Shown here one piece after another: positions 9,290 through 18,461 of a DNA stretch of 64,000 nucleotides. The DNA is from Sulfurovum sp. (GTDB taxonomy: Bacteria; Campylobacterota; Campylobacteria; Campylobacterales; Sulfurovaceae), in NCBI GenBank assembly GCA_027019175.1, contig JALUXB010000031.1, positions 1-64,000 of the forward strand, written 5' to 3'. A program made the position numbers and the translations under genes. The notes beneath the pieces are model-generated. The model saw nothing but the letters and a program-made list of their open reading frames with translations. It did no database searches and was not told the DNA's origin. Each line of letters starts with the position of its first letter. Positions within the stretch are counted from its first letter, which is position 1.

Positions 9290-11585
9290 CACCCTGAGAC
9301 TTGACGGAGCTGAAATCCTTGTTGTTTCCCCTACGCCTACCTGGCCGCTTGACCATGGAAACAGAAAACGGGTTTTTTCGGTATGTGATGCTTTAAAACA
9401 AAGAGGCGCGATCATTCATTTTGTCTATTATCCTTCAGAGGGTGACTGGCGGAATCAATACCCCAAAAAAGCGCTACAGGTCATGCATGAACAGTGGGAC
9501 TATGTTTACAAAGTCACCCCTTCTGTACCCTTACATGTTTCTGCAAAAGGAGACAACCATACCATAGACGAATGGTGGGACGAAGCGCTTGAACGGGAAC
9601 TCAACTGGCTCTCTTCTGTCAATCGTTTCGATGCCATGATTGTAAACTATTCTTGGCTTTCCAAGGCTTTGGAATGTGTACCGGAAAGTTGCCTCAAAGT
9701 GCTTGATACCCATGACCGTTTCAGTAACAGAGGGGAGCTTCTGGAAGAGCACGGTATTCAAAAAGAGTTTTTTCATACGACTCAGAAAGAGGAGACCAAA
9801 GCTCTTGTGCGTGCCAATATTGTCTGGGCAATCAAGCATGAGGAAGCGGAGTTTTTTCATAACCTGTTGGACAAATACGACTACGACGCTGCACGGAAAG
9901 AGGCAAAGGAACGAGAAGAGACTGCGTTGCGGGCAAAAGGTATTGTGTTTGATACGGAAGAAGAGAGTGAAGAAAAGATTTACCATATACATACCGATGT
10001 GGCAGTCAAAACCATGCTGCATGTGGAAGCACACGAAAGGTTCGCTTTTCAGGCGCCTTATCTGAAAAACAATTACCTGACAGTAGGTATCGTTGGCGCC
10101 TATAACAATATTAACCTCGTGAATACCAAAGCCTTTTTGGATGTCGCACTGCCTATATTTGAGAAATATATGGTACCGGTTAAAATACTTCTGGCAGGCA
10201 GTATGTGTAAAGGTTTGCAAGACGTAAAACACCCGTTTGTGGAACAGCTTGGACGTGTAGAATCATTAGACGACTTTTACAGCCAGCTTGATATTGCATT
10301 GGTACCTATGACTTTCAGTACAGGACTCAAAATCAAAGCAGGTGAAGCCTTGGCATACGGTGTTCCTCTTATGGCACACAAACATGCGTTTGAAGGGTAT
10401 CCGTCTTATCACCCCTGGCAGGTTATGGAAAGCCTTGAAGCCATTGCCTTGGCAGTCACGGAAGCAGCACACAATTACCAGGAGGTTGAAAACCTGAGGA
10501 ACGCATCTGAAAGATCACAGGCAGCCCTGCGAAATGAAGTTTCCGATACACTGGATCACTTTGTGAAGACAATGAAGGAAACACGCAAAACGGCAGTGAT
10601 CGTTTTACCCAAACTTCACGAGGGTGACTACTCTTTGGTCAAATTGGGTATTGAGAATATATGGAAACAGCTGGACGTATCCTACAGGGTTATCTTCTAT
10701 TACCCATATGCTTTTCATGAGGAGGTACAGGTGTACCTGGAGAGACAAAGCAATATAGGTATAGTTGTATGTGAGGATAAGCGTTTTGAGAATGGACAGA
10801 TATTGGCTGGTATGGCATTACCGCATTTGCATAAGATATGGGAATTCGATCTGTTATGGAATCTGTCAGACAGGGTTATAGACAAATCTCAATTTGATAA
10901 AGCGTTTTACTATTTTGATGATAAAAGTTTTGATGCAGCATTCCATAAAAGTGTTGATGAAGGTACAGATGTTGCTGTGTATGCCGCCACGCCTGACAGG
11001 CTGGAGAAACATACCTGCATCGACTGGTATGCCTGTCCGCTATCGGGCGATGTCGTAGAAATGTATAAAGAACTGTGGCATGAAAATCCGGCAGAAGAGA
11101 GCAGTGCTGTCTATATGTTTTTAAGCGGTACCAAAGAGCAGATATATCTTTGGTACAGTCTTTATACCATGATGTTTGAAGATACATATGAATTGTATTG
11201 GATTATTGATTCAGATGAAGTGGACTGGCCGGTGAAAAACCGGTTAGAGATAGAAGCGGTACTGAAAGATTATTCGCTATTGAAAGAACCGGCAAGATGC
11301 GGAATTTTTGCAAACTTTGGTGATTCAAACCGTTTGGCGGTAATCGCATGGGCATTGTATATCTGTAAACGCAGGATTTATGATGTGGAGGAAGTTGCTT
11401 TGGATGAAGGTGTTTTAAAACTTTCTTCAGTGTATCATGAGATGAAAAATTCCATAGAAAAACTTGATCTCAATAATTACAATAACAGATTTCAGCATAA
11501 TGCTGCAACGAAAGCAACATTTACAGATATTGTAGATAAATTAAGAATAAGCAGGCTGAAACTGCTTGTCAAAAAGGAAAAATAG
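9282..11585 (+). CDS. GT4-type glycosyltransferase with long C-terminal domain of unknown function
   Basis: The ORF track starts at 9189, deep inside the upstream gene. The ATG at 9282 is preceded by GGAAGACTC and gives a normal GT-B N-terminus (EILVVSPTPTWPLDHGNRKR), so the protein has 767 residues. Residues 1-430 are a family 4-like transferase, with VGIVGAYNNINLVN and the donor-site region PMTFSTGLKIKAGEALAYG. A long linker such as KEREETALRAKGIVFD interrupts the first half. The final 330 or so residues form a separate domain (AVIVLPKLHEGDYSLVKLG to the end) that I cannot assign. Its opening resembles the start of a second alpha/beta domain, so a bifunctional enzyme is possible. Confidence 0.8.
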   Translation: MHNTLRLDGAEILVVSPTPTWPLDHGNRKRVFSVCDALKQRGAIIHFVYYPSEGDWRNQYPKKALQVMHEQWDYVYKVTPSVPLHVSAKGDNHTIDEWWDEALERELNWLSSVNRFDAMIVNYSWLSKALECVPESCLKVLDTHDRFSNRGELLEEHGIQKEFFHTTQKEETKALVRANIVWAIKHEEAEFFHNLLDKYDYDAARKEAKEREETALRAKGIVFDTEEESEEKIYHIHTDVAVKTMLHVEAHERFAFQAPYLKNNYLTVGIVGAYNNINLVNTKAFLDVALPIFEKYMVPVKILLAGSMCKGLQDVKHPFVEQLGRVESLDDFYSQLDIALVPMTFSTGLKIKAGEALAYGVPLMAHKHAFEGYPSYHPWQVMESLEAIALAVTEAAHNYQEVENLRNASERSQAALRNEVSDTLDHFVKTMKETRKTAVIVLPKLHEGDYSLVKLGIENIWKQLDVSYRVIFYYPYAFHEEVQVYLERQSNIGIVVCEDKRFENGQILAGMALPHLHKIWEFDLLWNLSDRVIDKSQFDKAFYYFDDKSFDAAFHKSVDEGTDVAVYAATPDRLEKHTCIDWYACPLSGDVVEMYKELWHENPAEESSAVYMFLSGTKEQIYLWYSLYTMMFEDTYELYWIIDSDEVDWPVKNRLEIEAVLKDYSLLKEPARCGIFANFGDSNRLAVIAWALYICKRRIYDVEEVALDEGVLKLSSVYHEMKNSIEKLDLNNYNNRFQHNAATKATFTDIVDKLRISRLKLLVKKEK

Positions 11586-12587
11586 ATGATAAAAATTCAT
11601 TTTCATCTTGGTCAGCCAAAAACAGGAAGCAGCTCTATTCAACGGGTATTGAAAAAAAATAGTTTGGCGCTAAGAGAACAAGGGTATTTGTATAATCCAA
11701 GTGGTATTGATCATCAGAAGGTTTTTCATGAAATTAAAAATCATGATGATATGAAGCATTTTATAGAAAATCAGATCGCGTTAGCCAAAGAGTATAATTG
11801 TGACAATATAATTATTAGCTATGAAGATTTGTTTTTTAAAAAAGAAAAATTATTAAATCAATGGTTTGATGGAATATCAGATAATTTTTATGCTTATGTT
11901 TATCTAAGAAGGCAAGATCTATATTTAGAGTCTGCTTGGAAGCAGTGGCATTTTAAGGATTTACGTTTTAATTCTTTTGATGATTATGTGGAAAAATATA
12001 AAATTGAGAATTATTATGAGCATTTGCAAAAATGGACAAAATACATTAGAAAGGACCAAATCAAAATCATACCTTTTGAGAAAAGAAATATGGAAGATGG
12101 ACTTGTTCCTGGATTTTTATCAGCAATAGGTTTAGAGAATACAGAATCTTTTAATTATAAAGTTGATGATGATGGCTGGGGTGAAAATAAAGGATTGACA
12201 AGCGAGGGATTGGAGTTGGCATTTTTAGTCCGTGAACTGGCAGACAATAATATACATGACCACTCTATACAGCATTTCATACACCAATATTTTCAAGATT
12301 TTGAAAAGGAACATTTTCAAAATTATGGATTGATTCCTTATCAAAAAAGAATTCAGATTATTAAAGAATATGATAGTGTGAACGATAAAATTTCAAAAGA
12401 GTTTTTAGGTTCAAATCAAAAGTTATTTAAGGATCCTGTAGATATAAGCTCTTCTAATTCTTCTGATATTTCAGTTGAAAGAGTACTAAAAGCATTAATG
12501 ACTATTGGTATTAAACAGAATAGAAAAATAGAAAAATTAGCAGAAGAAATTCGACAAATGAAAGCATATATTTATCAAACAAAATAA
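11586..12587 (+). CDS. PAPS-dependent sulfotransferase-like protein
   Basis: The N-terminus HFHLGQPKTGSSSIQ matches the GTHKTGTTSIQ type of 5'-phosphosulfate loop in bacterial sulfotransferase-family proteins. IIISYEDLFF and YAYVYLRRQDLYLESAW fit the later 3'-phosphate-binding strand and helix. The C-terminal 40 residues are charged and probably coiled coil (NRKIEKLAEEIRQMKAY). The gene begins right after the stop of the previous gene with no gap. It is markedly A/T rich, like the GT61 gene and unlike the adjacent transferases. With the sulfotransferase at 3.7 kb it argues for a polysaccharide sulfated at two positions. Assignment is by motif only. Confidence 0.75.
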   Translation: MIKIHFHLGQPKTGSSSIQRVLKKNSLALREQGYLYNPSGIDHQKVFHEIKNHDDMKHFIENQIALAKEYNCDNIIISYEDLFFKKEKLLNQWFDGISDNFYAYVYLRRQDLYLESAWKQWHFKDLRFNSFDDYVEKYKIENYYEHLQKWTKYIRKDQIKIIPFEKRNMEDGLVPGFLSAIGLENTESFNYKVDDDGWGENKGLTSEGLELAFLVRELADNNIHDHSIQHFIHQYFQDFEKEHFQNYGLIPYQKRIQIIKEYDSVNDKISKEFLGSNQKLFKDPVDISSSNSSDISVERVLKALMTIGIKQNRKIEKLAEEIRQMKAYIYQTK

Positions 12588-12714
12588 ACCTATTTTTAAA
12601 TTATGATAAAAAGTGCTGTCTACTGGGGAGTGGGGGAAGGTAGTTAAACTATATACTTATTTATAACAGTAAATTTTCGTAATTAAGAAAATGATTTTAA
12701 ATAAACCATATTTA

Positions 12715-12740
12715 TATACCTCCGATTTTTCGGAGGTATA
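12715..12740. terminator. Hairpin between convergent genes, probable terminator
   Basis: TATACCTCCGA pairs perfectly with TCGGAGGTATA over 11 bp around a TTTT loop. It lies 10 bases beyond the 3' end of the minus-strand small protein gene and 128 bases beyond the plus-strand sulfotransferase, so it could stop transcription from either side. It lacks a long U tract, so efficiency is uncertain. The 127 bases before it contain nothing I recognise. Confidence 0.65.
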
Positions 12741-12749
12741 CTATTTGCA

Positions 12750-13031
12750 TTATTTTATTTTAAAAAAAGTCCAGTCTGTTCCATTGTCATATGCTTCAAC
12801 AGTACTTCCACTTGCTTTTGCTGTCATTGCAGCTGCCAACATAGCTTTTTTACCATCTGCTGTTGCTGTACCGAGTCCTTTGCTTAAATAAGTTTGGCCA
12901 TCGGCGCTTGTAATACCAATTTTTACACTACCATCTGGTTTTACAATAACAGCTGTAACTGTTCCATCAAATGCCAATGCACTACTTACCATTAGTCCTG
13001 CTGAAACTACAGCTAAAAGTAGTTTTTTCAT
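12750..13031 (-). CDS. Small secreted protein of unknown function
   Basis: The 93-residue protein begins with a clear signal peptide (KKLLLAVVSAGLMVSSALA, cleavage after ALA). The mature part of about 72 residues is GTVTAVIVKPDGSVKIGITS, then a small-residue stretch (ADGKKAMLAAAMTAKASGS) and WTFFKIK. The start codon follows AAAAGGATGAGAA, a strong ribosome site. The beta-rich pattern suggests a small periplasmic or surface protein. I do not recognise a named family. It stands alone between two convergent operons and has its own promoter and terminator-like hairpin. Confidence 0.8.
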   Translation of the reverse strand: MKKLLLAVVSAGLMVSSALAFDGTVTAVIVKPDGSVKIGITSADGQTYLSKGLGTATADGKKAMLAAAMTAKASGSTVEAYDNGTDWTFFKIK

Positions 13032-13060
13032 TTCTCATCCTTTTAATTTAAGATACCCAA

Positions 13061-13066
13061 AGTATA
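13061..13066 (-). promoter_or_regulatory. -10 element (TATACT) for the small secreted protein
   Basis: On the minus strand CTGTATACTTTGGG lies 30 bases upstream of the ATG, with a run of T before it that is typical of campylobacterotal promoters. Spacing to the start codon and the strong ribosome site support it. Confidence 0.55.
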
Positions 13067-13167
13067 CAGAAAAAAAGTTTTGTATATGTTTTGTCATACA
13101 AACATGTATGGTACAATTTTAGTTAACCGGAATTTATGACAACACATTAGCGGCAAGGTTTCAGCAA

Positions 13168-13347
13168 ATGACAAAACTCCCCATTATTCAAAGCCTCTGG
13201 ATAGGCAGCAGACTCTCCACTATGGAAAAGCTGTGCATTGTTTCTTTTATAAAACAGGGGCATGCTTTTCATCTTTATACGTACGGTGAGGTTGCAGAAG
13301 TTCCTCAAGGTACAATCGTTAAAGATGCTAACGAAATAATCCCGTAA
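13168..13347 (+). pseudogene. Remnant of a DXD-type sugar transferase (capsular polysaccharide synthesis-like)
   Basis: This plus-strand frame is too short for the ORF track. It encodes 59 residues: LPIIQSLWIGSRLSTMEKLC, then SFIKQGHAFHLYTYGEV and IVKDANEIIP, followed by TAA. This is the standard beginning of glycosyltransferases of the DXD sugar-binding/Gly_transf_sug type (IHQIWIGxxLSxxExLSIxSFLKHGHxFHLYxY). The remaining 200 or so residues, including the DXD motif, are absent. AAGG precedes the ATG, so the fragment might still be translated. It overlaps the spurious minus-strand ORF 13147-13374. It is probably a deletion scar of a former polysaccharide gene at the meeting point of the two operons. 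Confidence 0.7.
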
Positions 13348-13438
13348 GATAAAAAATTGCAGGAGTACAAACAATTACTTATGCAGCCTGTATGACATCA
13401 CCGGAAGTTTGAAAAAGTCATACATGCGCAACAAATGA

Positions 13439-14626
13439 TCATCGCAACGCCTTCGGCATCAGCCCGTAAAAACTCCCGTTGAGCTGTGTGGTTTCGATGA
13501 GGTACTGTTTAAATTTCATGTAGAGTTCGGCATCGGGTTTTTTGTGCTGGTGCCAAAACCTTTTCAGGCTTACTCCTTTGTTGGTAAGCCCCTCGATGTC
13601 GTAGATGGCATTGCCCAGTACAAGTGTGGGGATGTGGTGGCCGATGGCGCTTAGACCGACCGTGCTGTTGATGGTGACGGTACCTATGGCGTGTTTGAGG
13701 CAGTCGGGCAGGTGGGTATCGTGTATGACGATGATGCGTTCTGCAATGTTGAGCAGGGAAGCCTGTTCCATAATGAACGCTTTGTAGTTTTTTCTGCCTC
13801 TGTCCACCGGGTGGTGTTTGAAAATGCAGTAGGTCTCTTTGGGGGCATGGTGTGCGAAAGATTCGAGAACTTCAATGATGAATTTTTCTATCGATCGGTA
13901 ATTGGAGTGTTGCAGTACCTGAAAGTCATTGTGGGTTTGAAGGGGGACAAAAAAGTATTTTTTGGAAAGCTCTCCGGTAATCATGGCATGGTATTGCTTT
14001 TCTGTGTAAGCATACAGTATTTTTCTTGCTATGCCTCTCATCCCGTAAAAGAGCTCTTTTACGGCAGAGAAGTCCCGGTGGTGGATATAGTGGGGATAAC
14101 GCTGATGAAAAAGGTTTGAAAATGCATAGTAGAGTGAAGCTGAGAAGATCATGTCTGTTTTACTCTGCTTTGCATGTTCGGGTTCGGGTACCGCTTGATG
14201 GGGCAGTTCCCTGTAAAAGTCCGCCTCTCTTGGAAGCTGGCTGAAGCCGTTGACACCAAACTTTTCCAGTGTGATGTAGTGGGGACGGATGTACCCCTCT
14301 TCAAAAACATAGACATCTATCTTTTTTTGGTAGGCAACCTGGCGGGCGGTTTTCTGGTAAAAGCGGCAGTCGCCGAAAAGAAAGATCATATCGATGCTGT
14401 GTTCAGTCAGAAAAGCATCGATAAACGCTTCCCATGCCTGCGGCTTCTCTCTGAATGCAATGTAGTTGTCTGCATGGGAAAAAAACTGATCCCCCATGTT
14501 GAACCCTATCTTGTAGGTTACTGCCCCGCGTTTACGGAACGCACTGTCTATTTTTTTAAAGAACGTCCCCATGGGCCCCTGAAGGAAAAGGATGTTTTTA
14601 CCGCTTACTGTACCCACGCTATTCAC
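13439..14626 (-). CDS. kpsS: Capsule polysaccharide beta-Kdo transferase
   Basis: KpsS works with KpsC to build the poly-Kdo linker that joins group 2-type capsules to a lipid at the inner membrane. The sequence matches E. coli KpsS at SGKNILFLQGPMGTFF, VYVFEEGYIRPHYITLEK and the C-terminal TVTINSTVGLSAIGHHIPTL. The ORF track begins at 14689. I choose the GTG at 14626, which is preceded by GGAGGACAGTTTCGG and overlaps the kpsC stop (GTGAATAG), giving 395 residues, close to the family's length. It is the last gene of the minus-strand operon. No kpsM, kpsT, kpsE or kpsD transporter gene is in the window. Confidence 0.9.
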   Translation of the reverse strand: MNSVGTVSGKNILFLQGPMGTFFKKIDSAFRKRGAVTYKIGFNMGDQFFSHADNYIAFREKPQAWEAFIDAFLTEHSIDMIFLFGDCRFYQKTARQVAYQKKIDVYVFEEGYIRPHYITLEKFGVNGFSQLPREADFYRELPHQAVPEPEHAKQSKTDMIFSASLYYAFSNLFHQRYPHYIHHRDFSAVKELFYGMRGIARKILYAYTEKQYHAMITGELSKKYFFVPLQTHNDFQVLQHSNYRSIEKFIIEVLESFAHHAPKETYCIFKHHPVDRGRKNYKAFIMEQASLLNIAERIIVIHDTHLPDCLKHAIGTVTINSTVGLSAIGHHIPTLVLGNAIYDIEGLTNKGVSLKRFWHQHKKPDAELYMKFKQYLIETTQLNGSFYGLMPKALR

Positions 14627-16646
14627 CCGAAACTGTCCTCCACAAAAGCTGTAGTTTTCTTGACACTGCATTCCGGCTGTCGATAGCAAGCCGGTAGATC
14701 CTGTCGGTATTGTAACGGCTTTTTTCTTTATCGAGACTATGCAGCAGCAGCTCTATTTCACAGAGTCTATCGGTATGGGGGTCGATGTAGCGCGGATAAT
14801 AGATAAGGGTTGCGGCAACCAGTTCATCGAGGGTAAGAGAACGTGTGCGCCGGGGGCAGTATTCTGCATCGGTGGTCAGCCCCCAGCCGGCATAGAAGGG
14901 AAGCCCGTAGGTGTACACCTTCTTGTGGCGGATGAGGGCTTCAAATCCGACAAGCGAAGTCATGGTATGGACTTCGTCACACCTGTCAAGTACCGAGTCA
15001 AGGCTGGCATCGGTGATGACGGTATTGCAGTAGTGAAGTGCGGTTTGGCGCTCTATGTGCCCTTTTCTGTTGCCGGCAAGCACATCGGGATGGGGTTTGT
15101 AGATAATAAACGCATCGGGGGCATTCTCTCTTGCAGCTTTAAGCAGTGCCAGGTTGGTCATACGGCCGGCACCGAAGATGATGGATGCATCATCTTCGAC
15201 CTGCCCGGGAACAAGCACAACGGTTTGGGATGGCTGGAGCCCTTCGAGGCAGATCTTTTTGTCCGGATGGCTGTTGTATTTTGAAATGCGTTTTTCCGTA
15301 AGGTAGCGCTGCAGGTTTTGTGCCCGCCTGATAGTGGTGTCGCTGAAGGTACAGGTATTGAGTATGTGTTCGAGGTCACTTTCTTTGGAAGGGTCAAAAT
15401 AGATTCCCCTGCTGTCGGCAACAAGGGAGTAGGGTTTTGTCAGATCAGAGCCCAGAGAGACAGAGCGTATAAACCCGTCTTCAACCCTGACAATGGGTGT
15501 GTGATGTTTGTGTGCATAGGCTTCGACATCGGGAAAATGTTTTTTACCCCAAATGTAGAGTTTTGTATCTGGCTTCAGCCCTTTTGAAAGGGCATCGTTG
15601 AGGGTATTGCAAAAAAAGATGCTGTTTCCCTGAAGAGAGGGGAAAAAGGCGGTGACGTATTTTTGTTTCCATCCTGAGAAGCCGAAAAAGTAGAGAGAGC
15701 CGTCATTTTGGCGGTAGAGATTTCTGTACCTGACAATGGTCTCGATGGTGTCAATGATGTCCGAAGGTTCGCCGGTATAGGGGTTGTGGTACTCCGGGTA
15801 GAGAATGTAGGCGGCAGCGAACAGCTCTTCTACGGTGAGCGTACGGTTGCGTCTGCGAACGGTCAGCCGGTCTGTCGTCAGCCCCCAGCCTGCATAAAAG
15901 GGCATGCCGTAACATACTGCCTTTTTGCCAAGCAGAAGTGCTTCCATACCCATGCCGGACGTTTTGGTATACACGGCATCGAAATGTTGCAGCAAACCGA
16001 TGGGGTTGACATCCTCGTCGATGACAGTGCATGTTTTTGGAATGTCCGCATAGGCAATGTCTGACTTTTTTTTGCCGGAGAGTACATCCGGATGGATTTT
16101 CACATAAATGTTTGCATTGGGGTACTCCTGTTGTGCATCGTCGATCATCTGCCGTGTGCTAAAAGCCTCTGCCATGCCATATTTGAGTGAGGCATCCTCC
16201 GCGGTTTGGGCGACAATGAGTATATTGGTTTGTCCGCTTTGGTCAAGGTGGTATCTGTTTTGAAAGTGTCTGTCCGCATCCGGGGCATGGTTGTATTTTG
16301 AGATATGGTGCTTTCTGATGAGGTCTATAGCATGTGCCGCCTGTGTCATCAGGGAAGTGTCTGACTGAAAATCATAGTGCTTCAGCAGGTTTTCCAGAGT
16401 AGAAGGGCAGGTGGCATCGTAGTAGATGCCCACGGTGTCGCTGATGGTGGAAAAAGAGGGTGCGTTGGCCGTGCCGAGACCAATGGAGCGTATAAATCCG
16501 TCTTCTTTGAGTGTAAGTGTGCCGCCAAAGTGGCGATGGCACCACAGGGCAAAGCGGCCGGAACGTTTTCTCCCCCACCCCTGAAACTGTTTTTCCCCCT
16601 TTATCAGGGAAAGAAGATTGAGCAGATAGTAATTTGTTTTCATCAT
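14619..16646 (-). CDS. kpsC: Capsule polysaccharide dual beta-Kdo transferase
   Basis: KpsC has two homologous transferase modules that alternate Kdo linkages on the capsule's lipid anchor. Both are visible: module 1 (residues 1-330) with KRSGRFALWCHRHF and KEDGFIRSIGLG, and module 2 (331-675) with LYIWGKKHFPDVEAYA and VEDGFIRSVSLGSD. Each has its own histidine-containing YVKIHPDVLSGKKKSDI or YKPHPDVLAGNRKGHI segment and a GLPFYAGWGLT or GMPFYAGWGLT ending. Length (675) is normal for the family. It overlaps the upstream GT2 gene by 4 bases (ATGA) and kpsS downstream by 8, so all three are coupled. Confidence 0.95.
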   Translation of the reverse strand: MMKTNYYLLNLLSLIKGEKQFQGWGRKRSGRFALWCHRHFGGTLTLKEDGFIRSIGLGTANAPSFSTISDTVGIYYDATCPSTLENLLKHYDFQSDTSLMTQAAHAIDLIRKHHISKYNHAPDADRHFQNRYHLDQSGQTNILIVAQTAEDASLKYGMAEAFSTRQMIDDAQQEYPNANIYVKIHPDVLSGKKKSDIAYADIPKTCTVIDEDVNPIGLLQHFDAVYTKTSGMGMEALLLGKKAVCYGMPFYAGWGLTTDRLTVRRRNRTLTVEELFAAAYILYPEYHNPYTGEPSDIIDTIETIVRYRNLYRQNDGSLYFFGFSGWKQKYVTAFFPSLQGNSIFFCNTLNDALSKGLKPDTKLYIWGKKHFPDVEAYAHKHHTPIVRVEDGFIRSVSLGSDLTKPYSLVADSRGIYFDPSKESDLEHILNTCTFSDTTIRRAQNLQRYLTEKRISKYNSHPDKKICLEGLQPSQTVVLVPGQVEDDASIIFGAGRMTNLALLKAARENAPDAFIIYKPHPDVLAGNRKGHIERQTALHYCNTVITDASLDSVLDRCDEVHTMTSLVGFEALIRHKKVYTYGLPFYAGWGLTTDAEYCPRRTRSLTLDELVAATLIYYPRYIDPHTDRLCEIELLLHSLDKEKSRYNTDRIYRLAIDSRNAVSRKLQLLWRTVSGE

Positions 16647-17611
16647 TGGCTTTTGAAAAGGATTTTGAGTGCTGTTTTGATTTGAAACGGTATATGCTTT
16701 TTCACATAGGCATACCGCATCATATCATAAATACGGCCGCTTTTGCTGCCCTGAAGGCGCAGATATTTCAGGAATGCTTCGATGATACGCCTTGCCTCGT
16801 CATCTACAGTATAGTGTTCGAGCAGATACTCCAGTACATTCTCACGCTGTGTGCCTGTATAAGGAAGACGGCAGATACCGCGGAGACAGCGAAGATAGTA
16901 CTGCATAGAGTGTTGTGTTGCCGTTGTGGCAATGAGAGGGTTGCTTGCATTGTCTGTATGCAGGCGGTATTGTACCAGCGGGGTGTCAAGGGTGACCCTC
17001 GTACCAAAAAGTTCACAGACAAGGGCGATCCAGTAGTCATGGTTCTTGAGCATGGGGGGAAAGGGCAGGATCAGTTTTTTAAGGGCATGGTTAAAAAGGA
17101 TGGTATTGCCCATCACACCGCAGGGGCCGAGGATATGCCCCAGGTCTTTTCTCTTGCCAAGAACATACCCCCGGTATGCGAAGTAGGAAGGGTACAGTTT
17201 GCTGCCGTTTGCGTCATGGACAGTGAGATCCGAATGGATGAGTACGGGCAGTGTCGGATGCTTTGTTTCGCTCATCTGCATATGCCGCATCTGTTTTTCC
17301 AGTTTGTCGCGCTCCCAAATATCGTCCTGGTCGCAGAGGGCAATGTAGGGTGTATGGCAAAGGCCGATGAGTTTTTCGAAGTTCCTGACGTAGCCCAGCG
17401 TCGTCTTGTTCCGGTACAGGACGATATTGGGGTACTTGGAGAGGAAGGTTTGGATAATGTTGACCGTTGCATCCTGGGAATTGTCGTCGCAAATAATGAG
17501 CTGAAAGTCGGTATAGGTTTGCGCTACGATAGACCGGATCTGCTGTGCAATGAACTTTTCGCCATTGTAGGAGGCCAGCAGTACGGAGAGGGAAGGGGTC
17601 TTAGGATGCAT
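16643..17611 (-). CDS. Family 2 glycosyltransferase (rhamnosyltransferase-like)
   Basis: The GT-A domain shows LSVLLASYNGEKFIAQQIRS, LIICDDNSQDAT, YIALCDQDDIWERDKLEKQ (the DQDD motif typical of rhamnosyltransferase-like GT2) and a conserved HDYWIAL-type segment (KNHDYWIALV). The ORF track begins at a TTG at 17626. The ATG at 17611 follows AAGAGAA and gives 322 residues. It overlaps the 3' end of the upstream GT2 gene by 11 bases. It probably adds a deoxyhexose to the capsule repeat, but the donor is not provable from sequence. Confidence 0.88.
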   Translation of the reverse strand: MHPKTPSLSVLLASYNGEKFIAQQIRSIVAQTYTDFQLIICDDNSQDATVNIIQTFLSKYPNIVLYRNKTTLGYVRNFEKLIGLCHTPYIALCDQDDIWERDKLEKQMRHMQMSETKHPTLPVLIHSDLTVHDANGSKLYPSYFAYRGYVLGKRKDLGHILGPCGVMGNTILFNHALKKLILPFPPMLKNHDYWIALVCELFGTRVTLDTPLVQYRLHTDNASNPLIATTATQHSMQYYLRCLRGICRLPYTGTQRENVLEYLLEHYTVDDEARRIIEAFLKYLRLQGSKSGRIYDMMRYAYVKKHIPFQIKTALKILFKSQ

Positions 17612-18443
17612 CTTCTCTTTTCCCAAATGTATTGTGTCTGTAGTCCATTATACCCTGGAATATCTTTTTCATGTTTTGTATTTTAAATTCCCCGTAAAGC
17701 AGCTGATTGGTAAAGAATTTCAACAGGTAACGGTCTCTTGTTTCAAAAAACGCTTTATGTGCAGTACGATAGTGTTTGCGTAGATAGAGATAGTTTCTAA
17801 GCATATAATAAAGGCGTTCAGGAGGATACAGGGTAACTGCATTTTTTTGGGTGCCAAGCGTATGGTTTACGGCAACCGACCGGTGCAGCAGTATTTTGTA
17901 GCGGTGTTGTGCAAGGCGAAAACAGAAATCATGGTCGACTTCATCGATGAAGAGTTTTTCATTGAAGCCTCCGATGGAGAGTGCCTTTTGAATATGTACG
18001 GCATTGGCGGAAGTCATGACACTCTCTGCGGGTATGAGCGGAGGAACGGCATTGGGACAAATGAACTTTTTGTTGTGAAGCGGGGAGACTATGGCAACAT
18101 GGGTTGTGTCTGCCGAAAACAGTGTTGAAAGAAACAGGGGGATGTCAGAGGCATCAAAAAAGGTGTCCTGATCAAAGGTCATGAGCCATTCGTAACCATC
18201 TTCCCTTGCTCTGTACAGTGCGCTATTCAACGCTTTTGCCATGCCGATATTGGTGCCTTGGTGCAGAAGGACAGTGTGGGGCAGTTGCTGTGTCAGCTGC
18301 GAGAGTACATCATGTGTATTCTCTGAGTTGTCGACAATATAGAGCCTGTCTACATAGGGCGCATAGCTTGAAACATGTTCAACGACACTGCTGTCCGGGT
18401 TGTAAAGTGTGACAACCGCTGCAACCTTTTCATATGCTGCCAT
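17601..18443 (-). CDS. Family 2 glycosyltransferase (rhamnosyltransferase-like)
   Basis: The N-terminus VAAVVTLYNPDSSVVEHV and VDRLYIVDNSEN match the rhamnosyltransferase branch of GT2. NIGMAKALNSAL and WLMTFDQDTFFDASD give the DXD-type donor site, and FIDEVDHDFCFRLAQ is the acceptor-side motif. Length (280) is usual. It lies 18 bases after cysQ and overlaps the next GT2 gene, so the sulfate-activation and glycosyltransferase genes form one transcription unit. Confidence 0.88.
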   Translation of the reverse strand: MAAYEKVAAVVTLYNPDSSVVEHVSSYAPYVDRLYIVDNSENTHDVLSQLTQQLPHTVLLHQGTNIGMAKALNSALYRAREDGYEWLMTFDQDTFFDASDIPLFLSTLFSADTTHVAIVSPLHNKKFICPNAVPPLIPAESVMTSANAVHIQKALSIGGFNEKLFIDEVDHDFCFRLAQHRYKILLHRSVAVNHTLGTQKNAVTLYPPERLYYMLRNYLYLRKHYRTAHKAFFETRDRYLLKFFTNQLLYGEFKIQNMKKIFQGIMDYRHNTFGKREDAS

Positions 18444-18461
18444 ACTTCTCCAAATACCGGT

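Noticed and set aside
12691-12891. 66-residue plus-strand ORF
   Set aside because: It runs through the terminator hairpin and antisense to the small secreted protein, which has a signal peptide and ribosome site.
13147-13374. 75-residue minus-strand ORF
   Set aside because: It is the antisense of the glycosyltransferase remnant, whose plus-strand reading matches a known family.
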